A DNA stretch of 64,000 bases from positions 30,655 to 94,654 of the forward strand of contig CAYZCW010000011.1 of the NCBI GenBank assembly GCA_964477035.1, written 5' to 3'. Positions 8,926 to 17,010 of the stretch are shown here, piece after piece. Within the stretch, counting starts at the first letter, position 1, and every line of letters begins with the position of its first letter. The notes under the pieces were generated by a model. It saw only the letters and a list, made by a program, of their open reading frames with translations, was not told where the DNA came from and did not search any database. Made by a program: the position numbers and the translations under genes. The DNA is from SLSG01 sp964477035 (GTDB lineage Bacteria; Bacteroidota; Bacteroidia; Bacteroidales; UBA7960).

Positions 8926-10098
8926 ATGAAACAAGTCGTTCTCTTTCTCCTATCCGTTGTTCTATATCAGGCCACTTCAGGACAGGAACTTCCCGGCCCA
9001 AGAGCCAGGGATCTGAATATACCGTTTGACGGTGTCCCCGGAAAATTCAATGCCATTACCGATGTCCCGGGCGTTGAAGTCGGGTATCAAACATTGGTGA
9101 CAGGGAACGGCAGGCTGGTCCCAGGGGAGGGTCCGGTAAGAACAGGGGTTACCATGGTTCTTCCCAGGGGAAAAACAGATAAAAAGTATCCGGTGGGATA
9201 CTTCATTTTTAACGGCAATGGAGAGGTTACCGGCATACCCTATATCCATGACTTCGGGGAGAACAAAGGCCCCATCGGAATAACCAATACCTACAGCGTG
9301 GGTGTTACCAGAGATGCGATCGGGGAATGGTGTTTTCACAATTTTTCCCTCACCGGCCACCACGACTTCCGATTCGGATTGCCCATTGTCGGAGAAACCT
9401 TTGATGGGGGTCTGAACGACATCAACGGAATGCACATTACAAAAGAGGATGTCTTCGCTGCCATTGAGAATGCCAAAACTGGCTACATCGAGGAAGGCAA
9501 TGTCGGGGGCGGAACCGGCATGGTCTGTTATTGGTTCAAAGGAGGTACCGGGACTTCTTCCAGAAAAATTAAAATGTACGACAATGAATATACGGTAGGC
9601 GTGATCGTACAGGCCAACTTCGGGTACAGAAATCATTTGACGATCAGGGGTCTTCCCGTTGGCAAACTGCTGGCCGACACACTCCTGCCGGATGTGAAGC
9701 AGGATGGGTCCCTCATTGCCATCGTGGGAACGGATGCCCCCTTAAGTGCTTCCCATTTGAACCTGGTGGCGAAAAGAGTGGCTTTGGGCGTTGCAAGGAC
9801 AGGCACTACCGGCAGTACCGGGTCGGGAGATGTGTTTCTGGCCTTCTCTACCCAGGACGTTTTGGAAAACAATGGTTTTATCAACCTGACCACCCTGGAC
9901 GAAAGATCTCTGAACCGGATCTTTAATGCCACGGTTGAAGCCACCGAAGAGGCCATCATCAATGCGATGGTTGCAGCTGAAGACATGGAAGGAATCAACG
10001 GGAACGTATTCTACCGGATACCTCATGAACCACTTCAGCGTTGGTTTTCCGAATATGCTGCTTTTCTGAACGGCTTAAGCCGTCAGCAAAACCCCTGA
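8926..10098 (+). CDS. P1/S58-family peptidase (DmpA-like aminopeptidase), exported
   Basis: 390 residues from ATG 8926 (MKQVVLFLLSVVLYQATSGQ, a signal peptide with a probable cut after GQ or nearby). DmpA-type N-terminal-nucleophile hydrolases remove N-terminal residues, often D- or beta-amino acids, after self-cleavage before a Ser or Thr. The motif STGSGDVFLAFST is present; the likely cleavage and nucleophile is Gly299-Ser300. Other family blocks are ITDVPGVEVGYQT near the start, GNVGGGTGM and GVIVQANFG. Length matches the family. An upstream in-frame ATG at 8899 would spoil the signal peptide. It stands alone, 240 bases before the ABC operon. Confidence 0.92.
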   Translation: MKQVVLFLLSVVLYQATSGQELPGPRARDLNIPFDGVPGKFNAITDVPGVEVGYQTLVTGNGRLVPGEGPVRTGVTMVLPRGKTDKKYPVGYFIFNGNGEVTGIPYIHDFGENKGPIGITNTYSVGVTRDAIGEWCFHNFSLTGHHDFRFGLPIVGETFDGGLNDINGMHITKEDVFAAIENAKTGYIEEGNVGGGTGMVCYWFKGGTGTSSRKIKMYDNEYTVGVIVQANFGYRNHLTIRGLPVGKLLADTLLPDVKQDGSLIAIVGTDAPLSASHLNLVAKRVALGVARTGTTGSTGSGDVFLAFSTQDVLENNGFINLTTLDERSLNRIFNATVEATEEAIINAMVAAEDMEGINGNVFYRIPHEPLQRWFSEYAAFLNGLSRQQNP

Positions 10099-10190
10099 AA
10101 AAACCGCGCAGCGGATCTGGACGGTTGGATGGGACCCCTGAAGGCCGTTCTTTGTCTTTTCCCAGTAACAAATTACTTTTCAATGATCGG

Positions 10191-10225
10191 TTTGACGCGG
10201 TCTGAACTGTTTTTTTTTACTTTTA
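10191..10225 (+). promoter_or_regulatory. Possible promoter of the triple-SBP ABC operon
   Basis: TTTG at 10191-10194, a 23-base spacer, then TACTTTTA at 10218-10225 (7 of 8 to TAnnTTTG). The spacer is at the long end of what is described for the phylum. The leader to the ATG at 10339 would be about 107 bases. Confidence 0.38.
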
Positions 10226-10338
10226 CACCAGCCTACATAGCGAATCGCACCATGTACCCCAGGACCTCGGTCGGGCAGGGTTTCGTTTCTCACCCGCCCT
10301 CCCTGGAACAGGGAACAGACTATTGAAACCTCCCTGCC

Positions 10339-13110
10339 ATGAAGCTGCTCAAAGACCTTTGGCTGGCGATCCTTCTGATCCTGCTCGCCTCTGCCGTTCT
10401 GCTGCTGTCGGACCTCCAGCAGCGGCAAACCAGGAGTCCCGCCGGCAAAGGAGGGGACCTGCCCCGGATCGCCATCCTGCAGATATCCTCCACCACGCTG
10501 CTCGATGCCCATGTCGCGGGGGTGGTCAGCGGACTGCAGGACAGGGGCTATTATGCGGCCGGTGGCGGCAATGTGAGGCGCTTTAACGCCCATGGCGACT
10601 ATGCCACGGCGGCGGCCATTTCACGTGAGCTGGCCAGCGGGCCGTACGACCTGGTGATCACCTCCAGCACGGTGGCCCTTCAGGTGTTTGCCACCGCGAA
10701 CCGCGCCACCCAGAAACTGCATGTGTTCGGTGCGGTGACCGACCCCTACGGCACAGGTGTCGGCATCTCCGGCCCGGAGCCCCATGAGCACCCCCCTTAC
10801 CTGCTGGGCATCGGCACCTTTCAGCCTGTCAGACAAAGCTTCGTGCTGGCCAGGGAGTTGAACCCCGGCCTGCGACGGGTCGGCGTGGTCTGGAACCCGG
10901 GAGAGCAGTGCTCCGAGGCCTGCATGCTGGAAGCGCGTCAGATCTGTGAAGAACTGGGCATCGAACTGGTGGAGGCCGTCGCCACCAATACCAATGAGGT
11001 GGCGGAGGCGGTGCGCTCGCTCACCGGCAGGCAGGTGGACGCCATCTGGATCGGCGGCGATACTGTGGCCAACGCCTCCATCACCACGATCATCAGCATT
11101 GCCGGGCTGGCGGGGATTCCGGTGTTTACGAACGACCACCTGGATGCCCTGGCCGGTGCCGTATTCGGACTGGGAGCCAACTATTTCACGGTGGGTGAAT
11201 ACACGGCCGCCATGGCGGTGGAGCTGCTGGAAGGGGCCGACCCTTCCTCCTACCGCATCGAAAATGTGGTGCCTGAGCGATTCAGGCTGAACCGGGAGGT
11301 GCTCGCCTCCCTGGGCGGCAACTGGCGAATCAGCCCGGCCATCCAGACACTGCTGGATGGACAGCAAGGCGAACCCGCGCGCATCGCCCTCATTAACCTG
11401 GTGGACAACCCCTTGCTGGAAAAGGCCGTGGAAGGGATCGGCATGGGACTGCTGGAAAGCGGCCTGCGTGCCGGGGATGACTATGTCCTGAAGCGCTGGT
11501 CGGCACAGGGAGAGATCGGGCAGTTGCCCCAGATCGTGGAGGCGGTGGTCAGGGAAAAGCCAGACCTGATCATCACGGTCACCACCCCGGCATTGATCGC
11601 TACCGCCCAAAGGGTGAAGGACATTCCCATCGTGTTCACCGTGGCCAGCGACCCGGTCAGGATCGGGATCTATGAAGCGGGCCGTCGCCCGGAAAATATA
11701 TGCGGCATCCATGACGACCCGCCCCTGGACAAGCTCCTGCAGATGGCCCGGGACCAGGTGAAGGACCTTGCCGTGGTGGGCATCGTCTACGATGCGGCGG
11801 AGCCAAATTCCATGATCTCGGTGGAAAAGCTGCGTGCTGCAGGGGCGCAGCAGGGCGTTCGTGTGGTCATGGCCACGGCCTCCACAACGGGTGAACTGCC
11901 CATGGCGACCCAGTCGCTGATACAGCGCGGTGCCCAGGCCATCGTGGTGTCTGCCGACAACACCACCCTCACGGGCTTTCCGGCCATTGTCCGGGCAGCC
12001 AGGAGTGCGGAGGTCCCGGTATTTGCCACGGAGACGGACCTGGTGGAACAGGGCGCCTCCGGCGCCATCGGGGACAACTACTTCGAGTGGGGAAGGGAAA
12101 GCGGCATCATGGCCGCCCAGGTGATCGGCGGCATCTCCCCTGCCGGCCTGCCTGTCAGGGCCACCACCCTGCATGAAACGGTTCTGGCCAGGAAGGCGGG
12201 CCCGGCAGACGGTCCGTATCGGATTAGGCTGGTCCATTACAAGGAAAATGAGTTTTCGGAGCGGTGCGAGGAAGGCCTGAGGGACGGTTTCAGCCAGGCA
12301 GGACTTGTGGAAGACCGGGATTACGAGCTGAGGGTGTACAACGCCCAGGGAGATATGTCCACCCTGTCGGGGATCATGAACACCGTGCGTACCGACCGGG
12401 TGGACTTGCTGCTGGTAATCTCCACCCCCACCCTGCAGGCCGCCCTGAGGCAGGCAGGCAGCGACACCCGCATCGTGTTCACCGGGGTGGGTGACGGGGT
12501 GCAGGCGGGAGCCGGCCAAAGCGAAACGGACCACCTGCCGAATGTGACGGGGGTGACCACCCGCTCCGACTTCGCCCGCATGGCTTCCGTGATCCGGGAA
12601 ACCCTGCCCCAGGCACGCCGGGTGGGCACGCTTTTCACCCCGGCGGAAATCAACAGCGTGCTTTACAAGGACTGGTTCGCAGAGGCCCTGGCCGCCCAGG
12701 GCATGGAGCTGGTGGCCCTGCCCGTGACACAAAGTGCCGACGTGCCCCAGTCTGCCTCCGAACTGCTCCGGCAAGGCATCGATGTGCTGGCCCAGGTGGT
12801 CGACAACCTGACCCGGCCGGGTTTCGGACTGATCGCCCGGAGGGCGGCCGAAAGCAACATTCCTGCCTATGTGTTCGACAGCGCCCAGATGAAGGACGGG
12901 GGCGTCATCGCCGTGGCCTGCGATTATTACCAGGCCGGGGTGGAAGCTTCCGAAAAGGCCCTCCGGGTCCTGCAGGGGGAAAGCCCGGGCCGCATTCCCT
13001 TCTCCAATGTGCGCACCGTAAAACTGATCATCAACCCTACCCTGGCAAGACAATACGGTCTGAGAATCCCGGAAACCCTTTTGGAGGAGGCGGAGGTCTT
13101 TGGCGAATAA
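10339..13110 (+). CDS. ABC transporter substrate-binding protein with three tandem binding units
   Basis: 923 residues. One N-terminal membrane anchor (about residues 7-24) is followed by three consecutive copies of the ABC_sub_bind (TrpX-like, COG2984-type) fold: unit 1 about 42-315 (starts RIAILQISST), unit 2 about 345-615 (starts RIALINLVDN), unit 3 about 625-915 (starts RIRLVHYKEN). The units share PDLIIT- or DLLLVIST-like strands, a VFTGV or VFTVAS strand, a GLGANYF, GDNYFE or VACDYY block and an end with NPTLARQYGL-like residues, but have clearly diverged. A typical member has one unit of about 320 residues. It is the first gene of an operon with a STAS protein, permease and ATPase. The relatives import amino acids; the substrate here is unknown. 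Three units on one anchor would crowd binding sites at one permease. Confidence 0.93.
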   Translation: MKLLKDLWLAILLILLASAVLLLSDLQQRQTRSPAGKGGDLPRIAILQISSTTLLDAHVAGVVSGLQDRGYYAAGGGNVRRFNAHGDYATAAAISRELASGPYDLVITSSTVALQVFATANRATQKLHVFGAVTDPYGTGVGISGPEPHEHPPYLLGIGTFQPVRQSFVLARELNPGLRRVGVVWNPGEQCSEACMLEARQICEELGIELVEAVATNTNEVAEAVRSLTGRQVDAIWIGGDTVANASITTIISIAGLAGIPVFTNDHLDALAGAVFGLGANYFTVGEYTAAMAVELLEGADPSSYRIENVVPERFRLNREVLASLGGNWRISPAIQTLLDGQQGEPARIALINLVDNPLLEKAVEGIGMGLLESGLRAGDDYVLKRWSAQGEIGQLPQIVEAVVREKPDLIITVTTPALIATAQRVKDIPIVFTVASDPVRIGIYEAGRRPENICGIHDDPPLDKLLQMARDQVKDLAVVGIVYDAAEPNSMISVEKLRAAGAQQGVRVVMATASTTGELPMATQSLIQRGAQAIVVSADNTTLTGFPAIVRAARSAEVPVFATETDLVEQGASGAIGDNYFEWGRESGIMAAQVIGGISPAGLPVRATTLHETVLARKAGPADGPYRIRLVHYKENEFSERCEEGLRDGFSQAGLVEDRDYELRVYNAQGDMSTLSGIMNTVRTDRVDLLLVISTPTLQAALRQAGSDTRIVFTGVGDGVQAGAGQSETDHLPNVTGVTTRSDFARMASVIRETLPQARRVGTLFTPAEINSVLYKDWFAEALAAQGMELVALPVTQSADVPQSASELLRQGIDVLAQVVDNLTRPGFGLIARRAAESNIPAYVFDSAQMKDGGVIAVACDYYQAGVEASEKALRVLQGESPGRIPFSNVRTVKLIINPTLARQYGLRIPETLLEEAEVFGE

Positions 13111-13131
13111 CAAAAACAAAACCAGAATACC

Positions 13132-14364
13132 ATGCAATTCACCCACCAGGAAAGAGGAAAATACTTGCTGGTCCAGGTATCCGGCAGGCTGGACGCCTCC
13201 TGGGCCGAGCACTTCTCCGCCACCTTCAGGGAATACATCCGGCAGGGCCACCACCACCTTGTGCTGGAGGCCGCCGGGATGTCCTACCTGAGCTCTGCAG
13301 GCATCCGTGCGCTGGTTCAGGTGACCAAATCGGTGCTGGCCCTGAAGGGCAGCCTGCAAATCTTTCAGGCCAACAGCTTCGTGGAGCAAACCCTGACCAT
13401 GACGGGCTTTGAGAGCTGGCTGATCCGCGACCTCCCCGGCGACATGCCGCCGGCCGGGGATTCGACAGCCCCCGGGGAAGAAGATGCATTCAGGACCCAC
13501 CGGCTGGAAGAAGCAGCGGGCCTGAAGCTGTCCCTGCCGGCGACATGGCGCCCCTGGCAGGGTACCGGCAAAGAGCCGGGCGTCCGGTTGCGCTTCGGCA
13601 ACCAGGATTTTGCCCTTGGCATCGGGGCGCCCAATCAGCCCGGAGAGGACGCCCGCAGGCAATGGGGGGAATTCCTGGCCATCGGGGGACAATTGGTGTA
13701 TCAGCCCCCCAGGGAAGGCGAACACCCCGATTTCCTGCTGGCCGAGAAGGATTTTATTCCTGAAATGCAGTGCATCCAGGCCCTGCAGTGTAGCGGCGGC
13801 ATGACCCACCTGCTGCGTTTTGCCCCCAGGGGGTATAAAAGCCATTTCGGCATGGGCGAACTGGCGGAAAAGGTCCTGCTGGAAACCGGTTCGGACAGGG
13901 CAGCCCTGGTGGTGCTGGCGGAGATCGACGGACTGGTCGGGGCTTCGCTGGTACGGTCGCCCGGGCTGTTGGAACATGACCGGGTCATCCCGTTCCCGGA
14001 GGTCAAGGAGTGGCTTTCTTATTGCGGGGAACGGGTGCATCCGGGACAGCTGGCGCTGGTCTTCGGACTGGCGGCCCGGCAATCCAACGGCAGGAAGTCT
14101 TCCTGGCTTGCCGCTTCGTCATTTTACCAGGGACTCCACCTCCACCTGCATGCCGCCGTGTTTCCTTACCAGCCTCTGGAAGCAGGAATCATCCAGCTGC
14201 AGGACATCACGAAAAAATTGTTCAACGGCCCACCACCCATGTCCCTGCTTCACCTGGTGGAGGATGATAGGCCCGTTGCCGGACTGGGCGAAAGCTCCTT
14301 CCTCCGCGGTGCCTGCTGGTGCGCGGCCATCCAAAACGACCAGGAGGACATGCCATGGGAATAG
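13132..14364 (+). CDS. STAS-domain protein with unassigned C-terminal region, ABC-operon encoded
   Basis: 410 residues, no signal peptide. Residues 1-100 are a STAS (anti-sigma-antagonist-like) domain: LVQVSGRLDASWAEHF, then MSYLSSAGIRALV in the loop that carries the phosphorylated Ser in SpoIIAA. In a simple alignment that exact position is Ala56, so phosphorylation is doubtful. Residues about 130-400 form a second, globular region I cannot assign; it has hydrophobic strands (AALVVLAEIDGLVGASLV) and no transmembrane helix. The gene starts 21 bases after the binding-protein gene and overlaps the permease gene by 10 bases, so it is surely co-expressed. STAS domains are known partners of ABC ATPases (MlaB), which suggests a regulatory or structural subunit. 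Function unproven. Confidence 0.85.
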   Translation: MQFTHQERGKYLLVQVSGRLDASWAEHFSATFREYIRQGHHHLVLEAAGMSYLSSAGIRALVQVTKSVLALKGSLQIFQANSFVEQTLTMTGFESWLIRDLPGDMPPAGDSTAPGEEDAFRTHRLEEAAGLKLSLPATWRPWQGTGKEPGVRLRFGNQDFALGIGAPNQPGEDARRQWGEFLAIGGQLVYQPPREGEHPDFLLAEKDFIPEMQCIQALQCSGGMTHLLRFAPRGYKSHFGMGELAEKVLLETGSDRAALVVLAEIDGLVGASLVRSPGLLEHDRVIPFPEVKEWLSYCGERVHPGQLALVFGLAARQSNGRKSSWLAASSFYQGLHLHLHAAVFPYQPLEAGIIQLQDITKKLFNGPPPMSLLHLVEDDRPVAGLGESSFLRGACWCAAIQNDQEDMPWE

Positions 14365-15296
14365 TGCTCAGTGCTTTGACGATCGGGCTGATTCTTGCAG
14401 CCCTGACCCTGGGGATGCTGATCAGCTTCCGCATGCTGCGCTTCACGGACATCACCGTGGACGGTTCGCTCACCCTGGGAGCCGCCGTGGCCGCCGTGAC
14501 CATCGTCAACGGATGGTCCCCCTGGCTGGCCACCCTCCTGGCGGTGCTGTGCGGGGTCCTGGCGGGGATGATCACGGGACTGCTTTATACGCGTTTCAAC
14601 ATCCAGATGATCCTGTCGGGCATCCTGATGATGACGGCCCTGTATTCGGTCAACCTGCGCATCATGGGCCGCAGCAACATCCCCCTGCTGGACACCGCAT
14701 CGGTTTCCGGCGCTGCCGAATCCCTGATCGGGGGCCTCGGCGGCGGGATCACCCGGATCAGCCTGCTGGGGTGGCCCGTACCGGTCAGCGACTTCTCGGT
14801 ATTTGTCACGGCGCTGGCGGTCTGTGTCCTGATCGGCCTGGGGCTGCGGTACTTTCTGGGAACCCACCTGGGTACCGCCCTGCGCGCCACCGGAAGCAAC
14901 CCGCAAATGGTCCGGGCCCAGGGCATCAGCCACAAGGGCATGACCGTCCTGGGACTCTCCCTGTCCAACGCCCTGGTGGCCCTGTCGGGCGCCCTGCTGG
15001 CCCAGTACCAGGGCTTTGCCGATGTGCAGATGGGCATCGGCATGATGGTCTGGGGACTGGCCAGCATCATCATCGGGGAAGCCCTGGTGGGCACCCGCAG
15101 CATCGGCATCACCATCACCGGGGCCATCCTGGGCACCCTGTTCTTCCGGCTGCTGATCGCCATCGCCCTGAGGTGGGGCCTCAACCCGAACGACCTGAAG
15201 CTGGTCACGGCGGGATTTGTGTTCATCGCCCTGGTGGCCCCCATCTGGGTGAAGTCACTGCGCAAAACGATCTGGGGAGGACTGGGAAATGCTTAA
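14355..15296 (+). CDS. ABC transporter permease (LivH/YnjC-like, TrpY type)
   Basis: 313 residues from ATG 14355 (MGIVLSALTIGLILAALTLG). Polytopic inner-membrane permease of the BPD_transp_2 group, about eight to nine helices, with the family opening RMLRFTDITVDGSLTLGAAV and the coupling-loop area GTALRATGSNPQMVRAQGI. It overlaps the STAS gene by 10 bases and the ATPase gene by 8, indicating translational coupling. With the triple binding protein and the ATPase it forms an importer resembling TrpXYZ-type systems. A start at 14319 in the same frame is possible but lacks hydrophobic character. Confidence 0.92.
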   Translation: MGIVLSALTIGLILAALTLGMLISFRMLRFTDITVDGSLTLGAAVAAVTIVNGWSPWLATLLAVLCGVLAGMITGLLYTRFNIQMILSGILMMTALYSVNLRIMGRSNIPLLDTASVSGAAESLIGGLGGGITRISLLGWPVPVSDFSVFVTALAVCVLIGLGLRYFLGTHLGTALRATGSNPQMVRAQGISHKGMTVLGLSLSNALVALSGALLAQYQGFADVQMGIGMMVWGLASIIIGEALVGTRSIGITITGAILGTLFFRLLIAIALRWGLNPNDLKLVTAGFVFIALVAPIWVKSLRKTIWGGLGNA

Positions 15297-16101
15297 GATC
15301 AACAACCTTTGCAAAACATTTGCCCCCGGCACGGTCAACGAGGTGCGGGCCCTGCAGGACGTGAGCCTGCACATTGAAGAAGGGAGTTTCACGGCCATCA
15401 TCGGCACCAACGGCTCCGGGAAAAGCACCTTGCTCAATGCCGTCGCCGGCAGCTTTGAACCCGACCGTGGACGCATCGAGTTGTTTGGCAAGGACATCAC
15501 CCGCTGGCCGGAGTACCGGCGCGCTTCCCTGATCGGCCGGGTATTCCAGAACCCGTTTGCCGGCACGGCGGCCGGCATGACCATCGCCGAAAACATCGCC
15601 CTGGCCATGCACCGTGGAAAATCCCGCTCGCTCAGAACGGCCCTCAATGCCCGGGTGCGGGAAGAGATCGCGCAGCGGGTCAGGGGGCTGAAAATGGGAC
15701 TGGAGGACCGGCTGGACAACCCCATCGGGACCCTCTCGGGCGGGCAGCGTCAGGCCCTGACCCTGTTGATGGCTACCTGGATCAGGCCCCAGCTGTTGTT
15801 GCTGGACGAACACACCGCCGCCCTGGACCCGAAGACCGCCGCCAAGGTGGCGGAAGTCACCCGGGAGGTCATCGCCCGGGAGAAACTGACGGCCCTGATG
15901 GTGACCCACTCCATGCAACAGGCCGTTGACCTGCCCGACCGCATCGTCATGATGCACCGGGGCCGGATCGTGGAAGACCTGAAGGACGAAATGAAGGCCA
16001 GGGTCAGGATCCCCGACCTGATGCAGACTTTTGAACGGGTCCAGAAACGGGACCTCTTCGACGCCGGCGTGGCCGGGGTCCTGGAACAGCAATACATCTA
16101 A
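15289..16101 (+). CDS. ABC transporter ATP-binding protein (TrpZ-like)
   Basis: 270-residue ATPase. Walker A is GTNGSGKST (39-47), the signature LSGGQRQAL, Walker B LLLLDEHTAALD and the switch His in VTHSM. The Q-loop lies in GRVFQNPFAGTA. It starts inside the permease gene (8-base overlap) and ends the operon. No terminator hairpin with a T-run was found in the 216 bases before the convergent response-regulator gene. Confidence 0.96.
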   Translation: MLKINNLCKTFAPGTVNEVRALQDVSLHIEEGSFTAIIGTNGSGKSTLLNAVAGSFEPDRGRIELFGKDITRWPEYRRASLIGRVFQNPFAGTAAGMTIAENIALAMHRGKSRSLRTALNARVREEIAQRVRGLKMGLEDRLDNPIGTLSGGQRQALTLLMATWIRPQLLLLDEHTAALDPKTAAKVAEVTREVIAREKLTALMVTHSMQQAVDLPDRIVMMHRGRIVEDLKDEMKARVRIPDLMQTFERVQKRDLFDAGVAGVLEQQYI

Positions 16102-16317
16102 GGGCGGACTGCACCTACATGCCCAACAGCTTGACCGAGAACATCCCTTGTCCCCGGGGGCGCCGGCCCGGTTCAAACAATTCCAATCCACCGTGCTGCC
16201 GGATATGCACCGGGGGATAGTGTCATGCATTGGCATAGCGGAGCATGCCGGATTTCAGGGCCGCAAACAGTCCGGCAGATCCCCCAAACAAAAACCGTTT
16301 CTTTTTTACACCGTGGG

Positions 16318-17001
16318 TCACTCCCCAAAACGGTAACCAACCCCGGATTCCGTGATAAGGAGTGAGGGACGGGAAGGGTTGTCCTCGATCTTTTTTCTCA
16401 GCTGGGCGATAAACACCCGCAGGTATTGGGTCTGCTCCTGGTAGCCATAGCCCCATACCTCCCGGAGCAGGTATTTGTGCGTCAGCACCCGCCCCCTGTT
16501 TTTGGCCAGCAGAAGCAAAAGGGAAAACTCTGTCGCCGTAAGTTTGAGAACCTCCTGGTTCTTTTTGGCAATATGGGCCACCAGGTCGATCGTGAGGGAG
16601 CCAAAATCCAGAACCGTGGCCTCCGGAGACCCATCCGCCGATCTCAGGGCTGCCCGGATCCGGGCGAGCAACTCACCCGTTCTGAATGGTTTGGTCAGGT
16701 AATCGCTGGCCCCCTGGTCGAGGGCCCTGATGATCTCTTCCTCCGCACTGCGCACACTCAGGATGATGATGGGCTTTCTGTACCAATCCCTGAGTTTTTT
16801 CAGCACCTCCTGTCCGTCCAGGTCAGGAAGGCCCAGATCCAGAATGATCAGGGCGGGATGGTGCGTCGCGGAGAAGACGAGCCCGTCCTTGCCGTTGACC
16901 GCCAGGATCGTTTTATACCCGCTGGCCGTCAGAGTAATCTCAAGCAGCCTTCGAATCTGCAGCTCATCATCAATGATCAGAATGGTTTCATTTGTTGTCA
17001 T
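16318..17001 (-). CDS. KdpE-like OmpR-family response regulator
   Basis: 227 residues. Receiver domain at 1-120 with Asp10/Asp11 acid pair, phospho-acceptor Asp55 in LIILDLGLPD and Lys in LTKPF; winged-helix DNA-binding domain at about 130-227 (VLTHKYLLREVWGYGYQEQ, then VGYRF near the end), the KdpE pattern. It is last in a three-gene unit with trkH and the sensor kinase, 9 bases after the kinase gene. There is no kdpFABC here, so the likely target is K+ uptake through TrkH (inference). Confidence 0.93.
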   Translation of the reverse strand: MTTNETILIIDDELQIRRLLEITLTASGYKTILAVNGKDGLVFSATHHPALIILDLGLPDLDGQEVLKKLRDWYRKPIIILSVRSAEEEIIRALDQGASDYLTKPFRTGELLARIRAALRSADGSPEATVLDFGSLTIDLVAHIAKKNQEVLKLTATEFSLLLLLAKNRGRVLTHKYLLREVWGYGYQEQTQYLRVFIAQLRKKIEDNPSRPSLLITESGVGYRFGE

Positions 17002-17010
17002 GACAGGCCT

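Noticed and set aside
10621..14082. Open frame of 1153 codons on the minus strand opposite the triple binding protein and STAS gene
   Set aside because: It mirrors two well-recognised plus-strand genes. The translation is rich in Gly, His, Gln, Pro and Arg without any domain, as expected for the opposite strand of G+C-rich coding DNA.
13820..15364. 514-codon plus-strand frame overlapping STAS and permease genes
   Set aside because: Runs in another frame across two recognised genes; Arg/Pro/His-rich and without hydrophobic or domain pattern.
16102..16317. Inverted repeat TGCCGGA...TCCGGCA near 16246-16276 considered as a terminator
   Set aside because: The arms are separated by a long spacer and no T-run follows at the correct distance.
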